DNA from: Basidiobolus meristosporus CBS 931.73
Lineage: Eukaryota > Basidiobolomycota > Basidiobolomycetes > Basidiobolales > Basidiobolaceae
DNA: 64,000 nt
Direction of reading: 5' to 3'
NCBI GenBank assembly: GCA_002104905.1
Contig: MCFE01000129.1
Span: 1 to 64,000, forward strand
Positions within the stretch are counted from its first letter, which is position 1; each line of letters opens with the position of its first letter. Shown here in pieces: positions 34,516 through 45,385 of this stretch. The position numbers and the translations under genes were made by a program. Under the pieces are notes generated by a model. It ran no database searches and had not been told where the DNA came from. It worked only from the letters and a program-made list of their open reading frames with translations.

Positions 34516-35003
34516 GCGTTGGGTCAACGCACGTGCTTCAGAGCAAAACTACAAGAACTTGCCAAACTGCTCATTTAAACACAAGTCCATTGGAGTGGAC
34601 CAAGTTGCGTCAACATGCAGCACCACATCAAACTCAGCCAAGGGCCATCTCAATGCGTTAAGGCATGCCTGCGCATGCCGTTTTGCCTGACCATCAGCAA
34701 GTTACTTCTGGTGAACTGACTGATGATGACCAACATGAAGTGCCTCAACCACCAGAGCCCTTGGCAGGTAAAAGAATGCATCAGCGCGTATCACTACAAG
34801 CCGGTTCAGTTGGTTCAGTTGGAGCAATTCAGCACGGCCAAGCTGCAGCATTGCACTCATCAACTAGGAGGCAAAATACTGACTACAAATACACAAGTAG
34901 CCAAGATGATAGTCAGCCAGGAAGTAGTATAGGTGTGCAAAGTGAGTCACTACCAATTGCTTCAGTAGTAATCCCTGTGAGAAAAAAACCTAGGAGAAGA
35001 TGA
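34516..35003 (+). pseudogene. Hb1 second gene, 3' part
   Basis: Ends in ORF 34665-35003: PDHQQVTSGELTDDDQHEVP, then a Gln/Ser-rich stretch and a basic end VRKKPRRR before TGA at 35001. The basic tail could be a nuclear localisation signal. Collinear with Hb2 37066-37481. Confidence 0.65.
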
Positions 35004-35741
35004 TGCGATTGCTTTGAATTGCTCAAATTTGTAATGATCCCAACAACCCATTTTTTTTGCAATCCAAATCAAGCCATTGCAAATCAGTGATCATCAAAGT
35101 TTTGATATAAGTAATATCAAGGTCTTCTCACATTTGAGACAAAACCCCTATAAACAAACACCCTGCATATATATACATCATCTGTAATACCAGTGCAGCT
35201 ATTGGATCTGTTTTGCACCTACACAATTGCTTGCGTGCTAGCTATGAGACCTTGTCCAATCAATAGGATCAGGGATTTACTTGCTCAATGGGCAAAATGG
35301 GATATTTGATGGCAAATCAGGTAGCGTTTTTAGTAGTCAATGAGCCAATTGGGGGCTGCCAGCTTCAGGATACTTTTGGACCAATTAACCACTGAGAAAC
35401 TGTCCAATTGGAGTGAGGGTAACCAAAATGGTAAGTATCAGTGTAGTTTATAGTGTGATACACATTTATTTCAATTTACATTAAAGAAACATACCCAAAT
35501 ACCGGATTTTACCTGCCATAACAGCGGTATCCAATTGCGCAAGTGATGCAAACATACAAGTTGGTGCAATCATCCATGCCAACCTCATTGTGTCAGATTG
35601 TGCCATAGTGTGCAAGATTGTCCTGCATAGTGCAAAATTGTCCAAGAACAATCCTGCCTTCTGGTAGCTATAATATTGCACCCAATTGTTCTTTACAACC
35701 GCGGATTGCGCCGTGTGCCCCGGCATGGTACAATGAAACAA
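35004..35741. other. Hb1 right arm, non-coding
   Basis: About 740 bp to the terminus. It contains repeated ATTGTGC/TAGTGTGC-like motifs near 35590-35660. No ORF of note other than chance frames. Confidence 0.5.
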
Positions 35742-35744
35742 GTC

Positions 35745-36249
35745 TAATACACAGGTTTCAGACTACTGATTCCTGATTGGTTGGATGTGCTGTGCCTTTT
35801 AGAACCTTCCAGGACATTCTTGGCATAATTTTAGCTCATAATGATGTTGTCAAGAGTCCACTGATGCCTAGAATCTTCTAGAACCTTGTCATCAGTAATC
35901 ACTTGGCAATCAGGAGAAGTATTTAAGAGAAAGCAATCCCTCATCAATAAATCATCCCTTCTATCAGTAACACTTCTACCTTAGTGATTAGCAGTTGATC
36001 ACTGCACCTGCCTTCAACAGTACATCTCAGACCTGCCATCAAGGAGCTTTTCAGGGTAGTGCACATGACACACAGATGTCTTTGGAGACACTTGGAGCAC
36101 CTAGGAAGCTAGAGAAGCAGGAGCTTTTACCATAGTGACATATTAACAAAGACACCAGCAATTTAGACACAGAGGTTATTGCACCCATCAGAAACCTTAC
36201 ACACCATGAGTTGTGTAGCATCTTCCAGGAGTAACTCTACACCACCACA
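35745..36249 (+). repeat. L2b solo LTR, right half
   Basis: Continues the LTR broken at 31260 (ACACAGGTTTCAGACTACTG onward) and ends CTACACCACCACA, followed by CTGG, which matches the CTGG before 30958. Confidence 0.8.
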
Positions 36250-36684
36250 CTGGACACATCTGTTTGTGCGTTGACTTTGGGAACAAAAGAGACTTTGAAT
36301 GAGTTTTTGCCTCAAATTACTAATTATTATGTGATATATTAGCAGAGCTAAGTGGCTTCCAAGAGCATTATACACAGGACTCATCCAGGCAACAGTTCCA
36401 AAGTATTTGACAGATGTTAAGTGAATACCTTGAGGAATCAGAAGGTGAGCTTCAAGAGGAAGAATACGGACCACAAGCAACATCATCTAGATTGCACTAG
36501 CACTCCTTGCTGGATTCCTTACCATCCCTTGCAACTTCAGTGCGCCAGTATATGTCAGTCCAAACTATGCCAGCACCCTTAACAAGAATGCCCTGCATTG
36601 ACTCAACATGTATTTGGTCAAGCTGCACGCTTCAGAGCAAAACCACCAGAACCTACAAAACTCCTCAAAAAGACACAAGTCAAT
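36250..36684 (+). pseudogene. Hb2 second gene, middle part
   Basis: Collinear with Hb1 33085-33449 and beyond (TTTGGGAACAAAAGAGA, GAGCTAAGTGGCTTCCAAG). Broken by frameshifts. Interrupted at 36685 by the L4 LTR. Confidence 0.65.
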
Positions 36685-37065
36685 TGTGTGAGTACTAAAT
36701 GTAGAACCCACTCTTTGCCCAAGACTTCTCCCCAGAATCCTACACAAAGTCCCCCAGTATCCTCCATATAATTCCCCCACACGCCCTCCCTCCTATTCCT
36801 GCCCTTATCTAGTTAAAACACTTACCATAATAGGAAGGTACTCACACCCCTATTTTATAACACATTTTCTATTATCTAAGCCCCCCCAAGTGATATATAT
36901 ATACCTATCCAATTGAACCAAGTGAAAGCACAGGAAGATTTGGATGGAATAAACACAAGTCTTTATTACTTTGTTACCTTCTATTGGGAGCTACTCTGAA
37001 TCAAGTTGTACTGACGTGACCTACAAGCTCTCCCACTCACAAAGTATAGTCAGTAATAGCCCACG
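36685..37065 (+). repeat. Solo LTR, family L4
   Basis: About 381 bp, starting TGTGTGAGTACT and ending near GCCCACG, flanked by CAAT on both sides. It has GATATATATATACC and GGAATAAACA, placed as TATA box and polyadenylation signal. Hb1 has no counterpart at this point. The 3' boundary is uncertain by a few bases. Confidence 0.6.
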
Positions 37066-37481
37066 CAATGGAGCAGGCCAAGATGCGTCAACAAGCAGCA
37101 TCACATAAAACTCAGCCAAGGGCAATGCCAGCGCATCAAGTTGCATCTGCGCATGCCATTACACCTGACCATCAGCAAGTTTCTTCTAGTGAACTGACTG
37201 ATGATGACCCACATGAAGTGCCTCCACTACCAGAGCCTTTGGCCAGTCAAAGAACACGTCAGCATGTAGCACTGCAGGCCGGCTCAGTTGCATCATCTGG
37301 AGCAATTCAGTGCGGTTAAGCAGCAGTATTGAACTCATCAACTAGGAGGCAAAATACTGACTACAAATATACAAGTAGCCAAGAGAATAGTCAACAAGAA
37401 AGTAGCTTAGGTGTGCAAAGTGAATCACTACCAAATGCTTCAGTAGTAATCCCTGTGAGAAAGCAGCCTAGGAGAAGATGA
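37066..37481 (+). pseudogene. Hb2 second gene, 3' part
   Basis: ORF 37068-37319 (PDHQQVSSSELTDDDPHEVPP) with a stop at 37317, then the VRKQPRRR-like end at 37479. Parallel to Hb1 34516-35003. Confidence 0.65.
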
Positions 37482-37821
37482 TGCAATTGCATTGAATTGC
37501 TATTATTTGTAATGATCCAAACAATGCATTTTTTTTGCAATCCACATTGAGCCATTGCAAATCAGTGATCACCAAACTTTTGATATAAGCAATATCAAGG
37601 TTTCTCACATCTGAGACAGGACCCCTATAAATAAACTCCCTGCATATGTATACATCTTTTGTGACACCAGTGTGGCCATTTGATCTGATTTGCACCCATT
37701 CAATTGGTTGCGTGCTAGCTATGACACCTTGTCCAATCACTAGGATCAGGGATTTACTTGCTCAATGGGCAAAATGGGATATTTGATGGCAAATCAGGTA
37801 GCGTTTTGGGCCCCTGTAAAA

Positions 37822-38032
37822 GCAGCTAATTTTTATCACTGCCAGATCCTTCACTGCTACTTTGACTGGGTATTTCTTGAGTAGTACTACACTTTTTCCT
37901 TGATAAATGTAGTGCTGGTGTATCTGTGTCTGCCTGCTTGTCCGTAATTGGCACTCTTCCAGCTACCTGATGCCTCTTTAATGCTTGTCTGGAGTTCTCA
38001 ACCCTGCTTACAACAGGCTCTTGAGGAAGCAG
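37822..38032 (-). pseudogene. TD3 partner gene, repeat region
   Basis: Minus-strand Lys/Ser repeat unit (SRKKCSTTQEIPSQSSSEGSGSD, split here by its low-complexity run). Continues after the L2b LTR at 38836. Confidence 0.65.
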
Positions 38033-38835
38033 TGTGACAGGGTAAACATACCTCCCACAGACAAGTTTACTCATATAGTCATTATGATATACTAATCCAT
38101 ATTTAACCTTATCAGTATTATCCCATTCTTGTTTTGCCCATATTATCAGTATTGTCCCCATATGACATTTACCCTGATTAGTTATTAGTATTAGTTATCC
38201 CAGATGTTATTCAGCTCTGTAATCAGCATATGTATCTACATAAGGCAAGTACCCACATCAGTACCTGTGACACATGACCTAAGTCTGTGTTACCATCCCT
38301 ACTATTTCAATACCATATGTAGTATTTCTATATTGCACAGGTTTCAGACTACTGATTCCTGATTGGTTGGATGTGCTGTGCCTTTTAGAACCTTCTAGGA
38401 CATTCTTGGCATATTCTCAGCTCATAGTGATGTCATCAAGAGTTCCACTAATACCTAGAATCTTCAAGAACCTTGTCATTAGTAATCACTGGCAATCAGG
38501 AAAAGCACTTAAGGGAAAGCAATCCCTCATCAATAAATCATCCCTTCTATCAGTAACACTTCTACTTTATTGATTAGCAGTTGATCACTGCACCTGCCTT
38601 CAACAGTACATCTCAGACCTGCCATCAAGGAGCTTTTCAGGGTAGTGCACAAGACACACAGAGGCCTTTGGAGACACTTGGAGCACCTAGGAAGCTAGAG
38701 AAGCAGGAGCTTTTACCATAGTGACATATTGACAAAGACGCCAGCACTTTAGCCACAGAGGTTATTGCACCCATTAGACACCTCACACACCTTGGGTTGT
38801 GTAGCTTCTCCCAGGAGTACCTCTACACCACCACA
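38033..38835 (+). repeat. Solo LTR, family L2b, intact
   Basis: 803 bp, TGTGACAGGG to CACCACCACA. The target CTTGAG(G)GAGCCGCTGG is continuous in TD5 (about 55060-55080), which fixes both ends. The flanking GCAG/GCGG is a probable short duplication. AATAAATC near 38536 is a candidate polyadenylation signal. Confidence 0.8.
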
Positions 38836-39801
38836 GCGGCTGGTTTTTAGCCATGGCACCCTTGTTTTGCTGCCTTGAATAGTTTCTGCTATTCCTAACA
38901 TACCTTCTTAGCATACCAATGCTGGCCCAAAATCTATTTTCCCATTTGAATCAATGATTATGCTCATGGAACAAGTCAGGTGCATTCTGCTTGGCCTTGA
39001 GTTCCTGATGTTCCTATGGTACGCCAGCCTTAAGGTGATGGCATGCTAGACTTCTGACTGCCTCTTGTATATTAGCCCACTCTTCATTATTGCACACAAT
39101 GGCTTCACAGAACTTCAATGTCTTTTGACTTTTAGGCTTTGGTATAACCACTACATTGTCTCCCTCTCACGCTGTGATAGGTTTTTCTGTGGGCTTTATC
39201 TTTGGGCACTGTTGATGTGCTTCAAAGACTGTACGGTGTTCCTCTGCTGTTACATTGGGAAATGACTCAATTGTTGGCTGTAACATTTAGCTACTTGAGT
39301 TCCCACTTTGCAGCAAAGATACTGCTTTCTCTACCTGGGATATTGATTGCTCTACACATATTATCCACTCATCCAGTTTCTGGACTATTTCCTGATTTCT
39401 CTGGGCCATTGCATCTATCCTATCAGCCACTGCAATTAGTTGCTTCACTAATGCTTTGGTATGAGCTGACAATATACTTGCCAATATGTGTGGTGGTGAT
39501 ATTATCATGGCCACTTACTGGTCTTTGACTGAGGGGTCTGCACTTGCTACATTCTCATCTGCCTGAGCATGACAGTCAGCTTGTGGCTCTGCAGAGGTTC
39601 TCAAATCCCTGCTTGACTGAGCACCTGTGGAGTCCACATTATTACCTTCAATGGGCACACTGTCCACAGGGCCTTTTTGGATGTAGCCCTGCTTGTTGCA
39701 CTGAATGTCAAAGCAGGCTGTTGTCCAACTGTTCTTCTGTTGCCATCAGCAGTGGGCTTTGGTTGGGAACCATACAATTTTGCTTTATTTTCTGGTGGCA
39801 T
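38836..39801 (-). pseudogene. TD3 partner gene, 5' half
   Basis: Starts MPPENKAKLYGSQPKP at 39801. ORF 39514-39287 has the coiled-coil block (ADRIDAMAQRNQEIVQKLDE, VEQSISQVEKAVSLLQ); the region of TD1 23870-24180 follows toward 38836. Frameshifts and stops separate the pieces. Confidence 0.7.
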
Positions 39802-40023
39802 AAATATGGAAGTAAGTCAAACCAATGGGGAAATAGTATTACATATACGTGTGTATGTGGTGCCACAACTTTACTTATAATGCTAGCTATGGCATGTCAT
39901 CATTGAATTTTACATTCATGTAGGTGCAATGATTCAAACACAACACTGTCTTAAGTTCACATGAGTATAGACAAAAAAGTGATATAATAGTGGTACATTG
40001 TTGAGTATCACAACTTTTGCCTC
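39802..40023. promoter_or_regulatory. TD3 bidirectional promoter region
   Basis: 222 bp between divergent starts. GTGATATAATAG at 39979-39990 lies 34 bp before the Tnp2 start position, as in TD5 and TD6. Confidence 0.6.
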
Positions 40024-41496
40024 CTGGACAAGACTACTTTGACTTAACTTTGTAAGAGAAGAGAAAAAAACCCTGTGGCTATTGTAGCAAGCCTATCAGC
40101 CATGAGAAAGCACCTGGGGAAAAAAAGCCAAGGATACTTTATGGAATGAAGTGAGCCCAGTAACCCATCTACTGGTGAATGATTTAATGTTGTGTCTAGA
40201 GAAGTGGCATAATTCCACCAATATCAGTAATGGGGGCCTTGAGTAAATAATACTACTTCTTGCCAAAATCATCCCAGGATGCAACTTACCATTTACATAG
40301 CACAAATTGACAGCCTTCATGTGGCTGGCAATATATGTCCCAGAGACTGTCCTGATACCAGCATGTGTTAACAGTTGCACAGCACTCACATTAGAAAAGC
40401 TACCATTGCAAGGTGTCCAACTAGTTAGATATCCACCCCCATTAGGGGAAAACATTGCTCTTACTCCAGCTATATTCCAGGCATACCCTGTCTGAAGAAG
40501 CTAATGCAATCCAGCAAATATTGTGAAGATATAGAATACTGCACCCAGTATCAATCAATTGCAAACATATCTGATATATTCCATGGCCAACATTACAAAT
40601 AGCTAAGAAGCAAGGACTACTTAGAAGGTATGAATGACAATGTCTTTGCCAAGGCACTTGATAGAATTGCATTGCACAAGTACTCTACCAGCAAATCCTG
40701 CTGGCCATATAATCTCATCAACCTGAATCTACTGCCTAACTTACAGTATCAGAGCAGAAATCTGTTGGTAGACTCACTGGTATCTGGGCCTATATTGTGG
40801 TCCAACCTGGATAGTTACCTGTATCCATTGCTGGATAAATTTATATACTTTCCAGCAAGATACTACTCAATGGCCATCATATCAAAGCACATATTTTTAT
40901 TTGCTTTGGAGATACCCCAGCCATCCAACAGATGTCACGCTTTTCTGGGCTCAATAGATGGTATTGCTGTTTAATGTGTGAGATCCTGGTGACATACCTC
41001 AAAACTCACACACATCATTATTACCCAAGTACCAACACTAAGAACATCATCTTGCTGCAGAGAGGACAAACAGAAGTGAGCATTCAACTGCAGCAAAGTT
41101 GGCAAGTTATAAGCAATTAGTTGGAATATGGAGTTAATCAGAAACCAGATATACTTAAGATAGAGGGTATTTATTGGGGCAGAGGCTTTCCATTGGGAGC
41201 AATGCATTTGCTTGTTAACAGTACCCCTATATTAACAACCAAGCTGTACATGGGGCATTTCAAGCTAAATGAACACTTTGAGATACCAGAGAAATTTGAA
41301 TGACTTGGCAAGATATTCTGGAGTATCCCCTACCCTAAGTACTTCCCACAGGCTACAATTAACATTCATACACATATACAACAATACAAGTGCAAGGACT
41401 GGATGAACTGGATATGTATTTAATCAAGGGGCCTTCTGAAGCAACTTCTAACGTGAGTATATTAAGAGCATTGAAAGTCATATTTGGGCATTGTGG
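40024..41496 (+). pseudogene. TD3 Tnp2 transposase, N-terminal and central part
   Basis: The start codon position reads CTG instead of ATG (CTGGACAAGACT). ORF 40630-40974 carries the Tnp2-family core: HKYSTSKSCWPYNLINLNL, LQYQSRNLLVDSLVSGP, NLDSYLYPLLDKF. The GDTPAIS..GH block is degraded here (EIPQPSNRCHAFLGS). Copia P enters at 41497. The C-terminus is at 50775 onward. Confidence 0.7.
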
Positions 41497-41846
41497 TGTT
41501 CTAAGAGTCTTGGGGATATTGGAAGTGATTGGGAGAACAAGTAGATTGTGTAGTTTTCACTTAATGATTTATTGGATGTAAAAGTAGTATTTTGTACTTT
41601 TACATGGTCTTGGCATTACAAACACTTAGAATAGGTTAAGGAAGGTCCCAAGAACATGTGTGCAAAGCTTGGGGCTGCTTGGACAACTCAGAGAATTTTC
41701 ATGTTCTGGGTACCTGGTATTTTGGTGCAAATATTTGAAGTAAATCCCAACAAGGAACTTGGTCAGTATACTCTAGGATTTGAAGGTAGTAATCTAAGTG
41801 ACTAAGTTAGGTGAATATTTAGGTGGAATTACAAATTTTTGCAACA
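41497..41846 (-). repeat. 3' LTR of copia P
   Basis: 350 bp, TGTTCTAAGAG to TTTGCAACA on the plus strand. It directly follows the RNase H end in minus orientation. Confidence 0.9.
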
Positions 41847-44800
41847 TTTCTACCAAGCAAAATGTTCATACTGACTAGTCCAAATTTTGACCTAAGATAT
41901 TCAAACTTGTCTCTAGCTAATGGTTTTGTAAATATATCTGCAATCATTTCATCTGAAGGACAGTAAGCTAAGCTAATTAAGTTATTCTCTATAGCTTCAC
42001 ATTTGAAATGATGTCTAATATCTATGTGCTGAGCTCTAGCATGAAAAGTTGAACTTCTACCAAATTGTATACATCCTTGATTATTTTGAAATAAAGTATT
42101 AGGCGTTTTTTGGCATAGGCCTAAATCTGCAAAAAGCTTTCTTGGCCACATTGCTTCTTTTGTAGCTTCACAGGCTGCCATATACTCTGCTTCTTTGGTA
42201 GAAAGTGCTACAGTTGGTTGCTTTGTTGAGTTCCATAAAATTGCTCCTTCACAGTAAAGAAAGGTGTATCCTTTGGTAGATCTTCTCTAAGTGTTCTACA
42301 AGATCCTGTTCTGAATCCTTTTAAGTGTATGTTAAGCAGATATCAGCAGATCTTTTTAGTTATCTAAAGATCCGCTGAACTGCTGCAATATGATCAGATC
42401 CATAGATCTGATTATGTTGGCTGACAACTCCCACTGAATATCATATATATGAGCGTGTTTCAAGCATGATATACATCAGACTGCCGGCCATAGAGTGATA
42501 AGGAAAGTCAAGGCTTTCAGATGGCACCAAGCTCTCTTGATTTGGTTGAGTTTTGACCAAGTCAAGGTTTGTTTCTTCCATTTTCCATAGTACTTCTTTA
42601 GTATATATTGAATATACTTGGATTGGCTTAGGGTATTAGTCTGCGTACTTCTGTCTATAGAGAACTTATTTCCTAAGCAGTAACTGAGCTCTCCTAGATT
42701 AGACATCTTGAACTCCGTAGATAGCTGGATTTTGTGTCTTCCAATGTTTCAAGGTTATTGGTGGCAGTAATAAGATCATCCACATATAAAGCTTATAGAA
42801 CTGGATTTGCTCTATCTGGCTTATAGTATATACTATTGTCATTATTACTCCTTTGGAAATTCAGAGATTCCAAATAAGAATCTACCTTGCAATTCCAGGC
42901 TTTTGGTGATTGTTTGAGACCATATAGTGACTTTTTAAGCTTGCAGACCAAATGGGGGTTACCTTGGTCAGCACACCCATCCGGCCAGTCAATATACAAC
43001 TCCTCAGCAAGTTCTTCATTCAAAAATATAGTTTTTATATCCATTTCATGTATAAAGAAATTGTATATGGCTGCAATAGCCAATATGAATCTAGTGGAAT
43101 TAAGCTTGGCTACTGATGCAGAGGTCTCAGTATAGTCTAGTCCATTTGTTGGAGAGCATCCTTTGGACACAAGTCTTGCTTTGTATCTTTCAATTGTACC
43201 AGCAGCCTTGTATTTTGTCTTAAAGACCCATCTGCATCCAATTGATTTTTGGTTGATTAGTAATTTGACTAAGTCCCTAGTTTGATTTTCCATCAGGGCC
43301 TGATATTCCTCAGTCATTGCAGATCTCCAATACTTTGTCTGAGGGCTATTTAGGGCCTCTTTTACATTCTGGGGCTCATCAATATGGACTGAATAGGCAT
43401 AGGCCAAGTTTGTACCCTCATTGATATAGTAATTGAGGTAATTTCTTGTCTGAATGGATTACCAGGCATTTGATACAGCAATGATCTCTTCTGGGATATT
43501 CCTGGGCACTGATACTGGCTGAACCACAGTTGTAGAGCTCTCTGAAGTGAAAATATCTTCATTGTTTGGCTTTGTATCAATGCTAACAATTGGTGGACTT
43601 GAGATCAGATTTTTGTCATCATCTGATGTTCTTTTTTGTGGAAATATTGAATTTTCTTGAAATAACACATCCTGGGACTTGAATAGCTTCTATGCTTTAG
43701 TATTATACAGTCTGTATGCTTTACTCTCATTGCAGCAACCCAAAAACATGCGCTTTAGACTTTTTGGCTCAAATTTTGACTGATTTCCAGACAGTTTCTT
43801 GGCATATGGTGTACACACAAAAATTTTGAGATGTTCTGCACTTGTTCTGTACCTATACCGTGCTTCAAATGGAGTAGAGTCATGAGGTATTCTGCTATAA
43901 CTCCTACTTTTAGAGTATACAGCAGTGGCAACTGATTCCGCCCAAAAATCATAGGATAATTTTTGATCATAGATTATAGATCTTGCCATATCAACTTTTG
44001 ACCTGTGAGCATGCTCTGCTACTCCATTTTTTTGTGGGGAGTATGGTACAGTGGTCTGTTGCTTGATCCCATGAACTTTGCAGAAGTGGATAAAGAGTGT
44101 TGAGGTGTATTCTCCACCATTGTCAGAGCGCATTTTCTTAATTTTTTCACCAGTTTCTCTCTCCACCATGGCTTTAGACTCCCTGAGCTTAGACAGATCT
44201 TCTTCCTTTCTTTCCATGAAGTAGACCCATGTGTATCTTGTATAATCATCAATAAAAGTGATTAAATACTTTATCCTGCCTAAGGATAAATTTTGCATAG
44301 GTCCACACAGATCTGAGTGAATTAGAACTAATTTTTTCTTAGTTATAGTTAAACCAGAGCTCTTGCACAGTTGTCTGGCTTGCTTCCCATATATGCAGGC
44401 TTCACAGTGCTCCAAATTAGCTGGGGGATCAACTTTTACTCCAGAAATTAACTGATCTTTGATCATTTTGCGCAAATAATCAGAACTGATGTGTCCAAAT
44501 CCCCTGTGCCAAAGCATTGGTGTTTATTCATTTATGTTACTTATACTGGCTTCCAAATATGATGAAATATAAGTCAGCTTGTATAGGATGTGATCTCTTA
44601 TACCCAAATCAATATGGATACCATTTTGAACAGTGATCCTGCATTCAGAATTGTCAAAGCTGAAACTGAGTCCTTCTGCTGTAGCTTTGCTTACAGATAG
44701 TAGGTTCTTGGCTATATCTGATACATAGAGTACTTCTTTAAGAGTCAGTGTATGGCTTCCTTCACTGCTTCTTAAGTTTACTTGGATAGTTCCTTCTCCC

Positions 44801-45018
44801 ACTGAATCAAGTGTTCTATTGTCACTCATGAAAACATTCTGAATTGGAATTTCTTGATGTTGGGTAAAAAGTTTTTTTTGGTGTGTAAAGTGTTGAGATG
44901 CTCCAGAGTCAATATACCACATCTGAGAGTCCTTGTTTGTGGTCATATATAGTGCAGATATGAATAGTCTATCATCTGTTGTTGCAGCATTTCCATATTA
45001 AGGCATCTTTTGCTGATT
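41847..45018 (-). pseudogene. Copia P polyprotein: protease to RNase H, decayed
   Basis: Minus-strand ORFs in order: 44946-44524 (protease, WYIDSGASQHF), 44517-43690 (integrase: WHRGFGHISS, HSDLCGPM, RSDNGGEYTS, final E in PQKNGVAEH), 43668-43459 (linker), 43407-42793 (RT N-terminus: RWVFKTKYKAAG, KARLVSKG), 42706-42476 (RT C-terminus), 42181-41819 (RNase H end, DIRHHF). Several frameshifts and stops separate them. The YVDD region near 42790 is broken. Confidence 0.85.
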
Positions 45019-45022
45019 ATCT

Positions 45023-45373
45023 TGTTGTAAAAATTCATATTTCCACCTAAATATTGACCTACCTTAGTCACCTAGATCATCACCTTCAAATCCTAGAGAA
45101 TACTGACCAAATTCCTTGTTGGGATTTACTTAGAATATTTTTCACCAAAATGCCAGGTACCCAGAACATGAAAATTCTCAAAGTTGTCCAAACAGCCCCA
45201 AACTTTGCACACATGTTCTTGGGACCTTCCTCAACCTATTCTACATGTTTGTAATGCCAAGACCATGTAAAAGTACAAAATACTACTTTTACATCCAATA
45301 AATCATTAAGTGAAAACCACATGATCTACTTGTTCTCCAAATCACTTCCAATATCTCCAAGACTCTTACAACA
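45023..45373 (+). repeat. 5' LTR of copia Q
   Basis: 351 bp with perfect ends TGTTGTAA and TTACAACA. It carries CAATAAATC as a likely polyadenylation signal and TACAAAATAC where other copies have TATAAATAC. Confidence 0.95.
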
Positions 45374-45385
45374 GGTTATGAGCCC
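45374..45385 (+). promoter_or_regulatory. Copia Q primer-binding site overlapping the gag ATG
   Basis: GGTTATGAGCCC immediately after the LTR, the exact complement of GGGCTCATAACC in the anticodon stem-loop of initiator tRNA-Met. The gag start ATG (45378-45380) lies inside it and pairs with the CAU anticodon. Confidence 0.75.

Larger units (their letters stand above)
31261..35744 (-). mobile_element. Hb1: complete PIF/Harbinger-like transposon
   Basis: 4.48 kb from GACTTGTTCTG to AACAAGTC, with TA on both outer sides. Read inward, the right end is GACTTGTTTCATTGTACCAT, imperfectly inverted to the left end. It splits an L2b LTR that is continuous at 38033-38835, so both ends are well placed. 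Inside are subterminal repeats (TAGTGCCA/TGGCACTAT on the left, ATTGTGC-like on the right), a transposase (minus), a second gene (plus) and an inserted L2a LTR. Assignment to PIF/Harbinger rests on the transposase. Confidence 0.8.
29133..37807 (-). mobile_element. Hb2: PIF/Harbinger-like element interrupted by LTRs and Hb1
   Basis: Own parts are 29133-30957, 36250-36684 and 37066-37807. The left end reads AAGTTGTTCTATTGG, a decayed form of GACTTGTT. The right end stops at GTAGCGTTTT, short of the terminus present in Hb1. It encodes a minus-strand DDE transposase and a plus-strand second gene. Confidence 0.7.
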
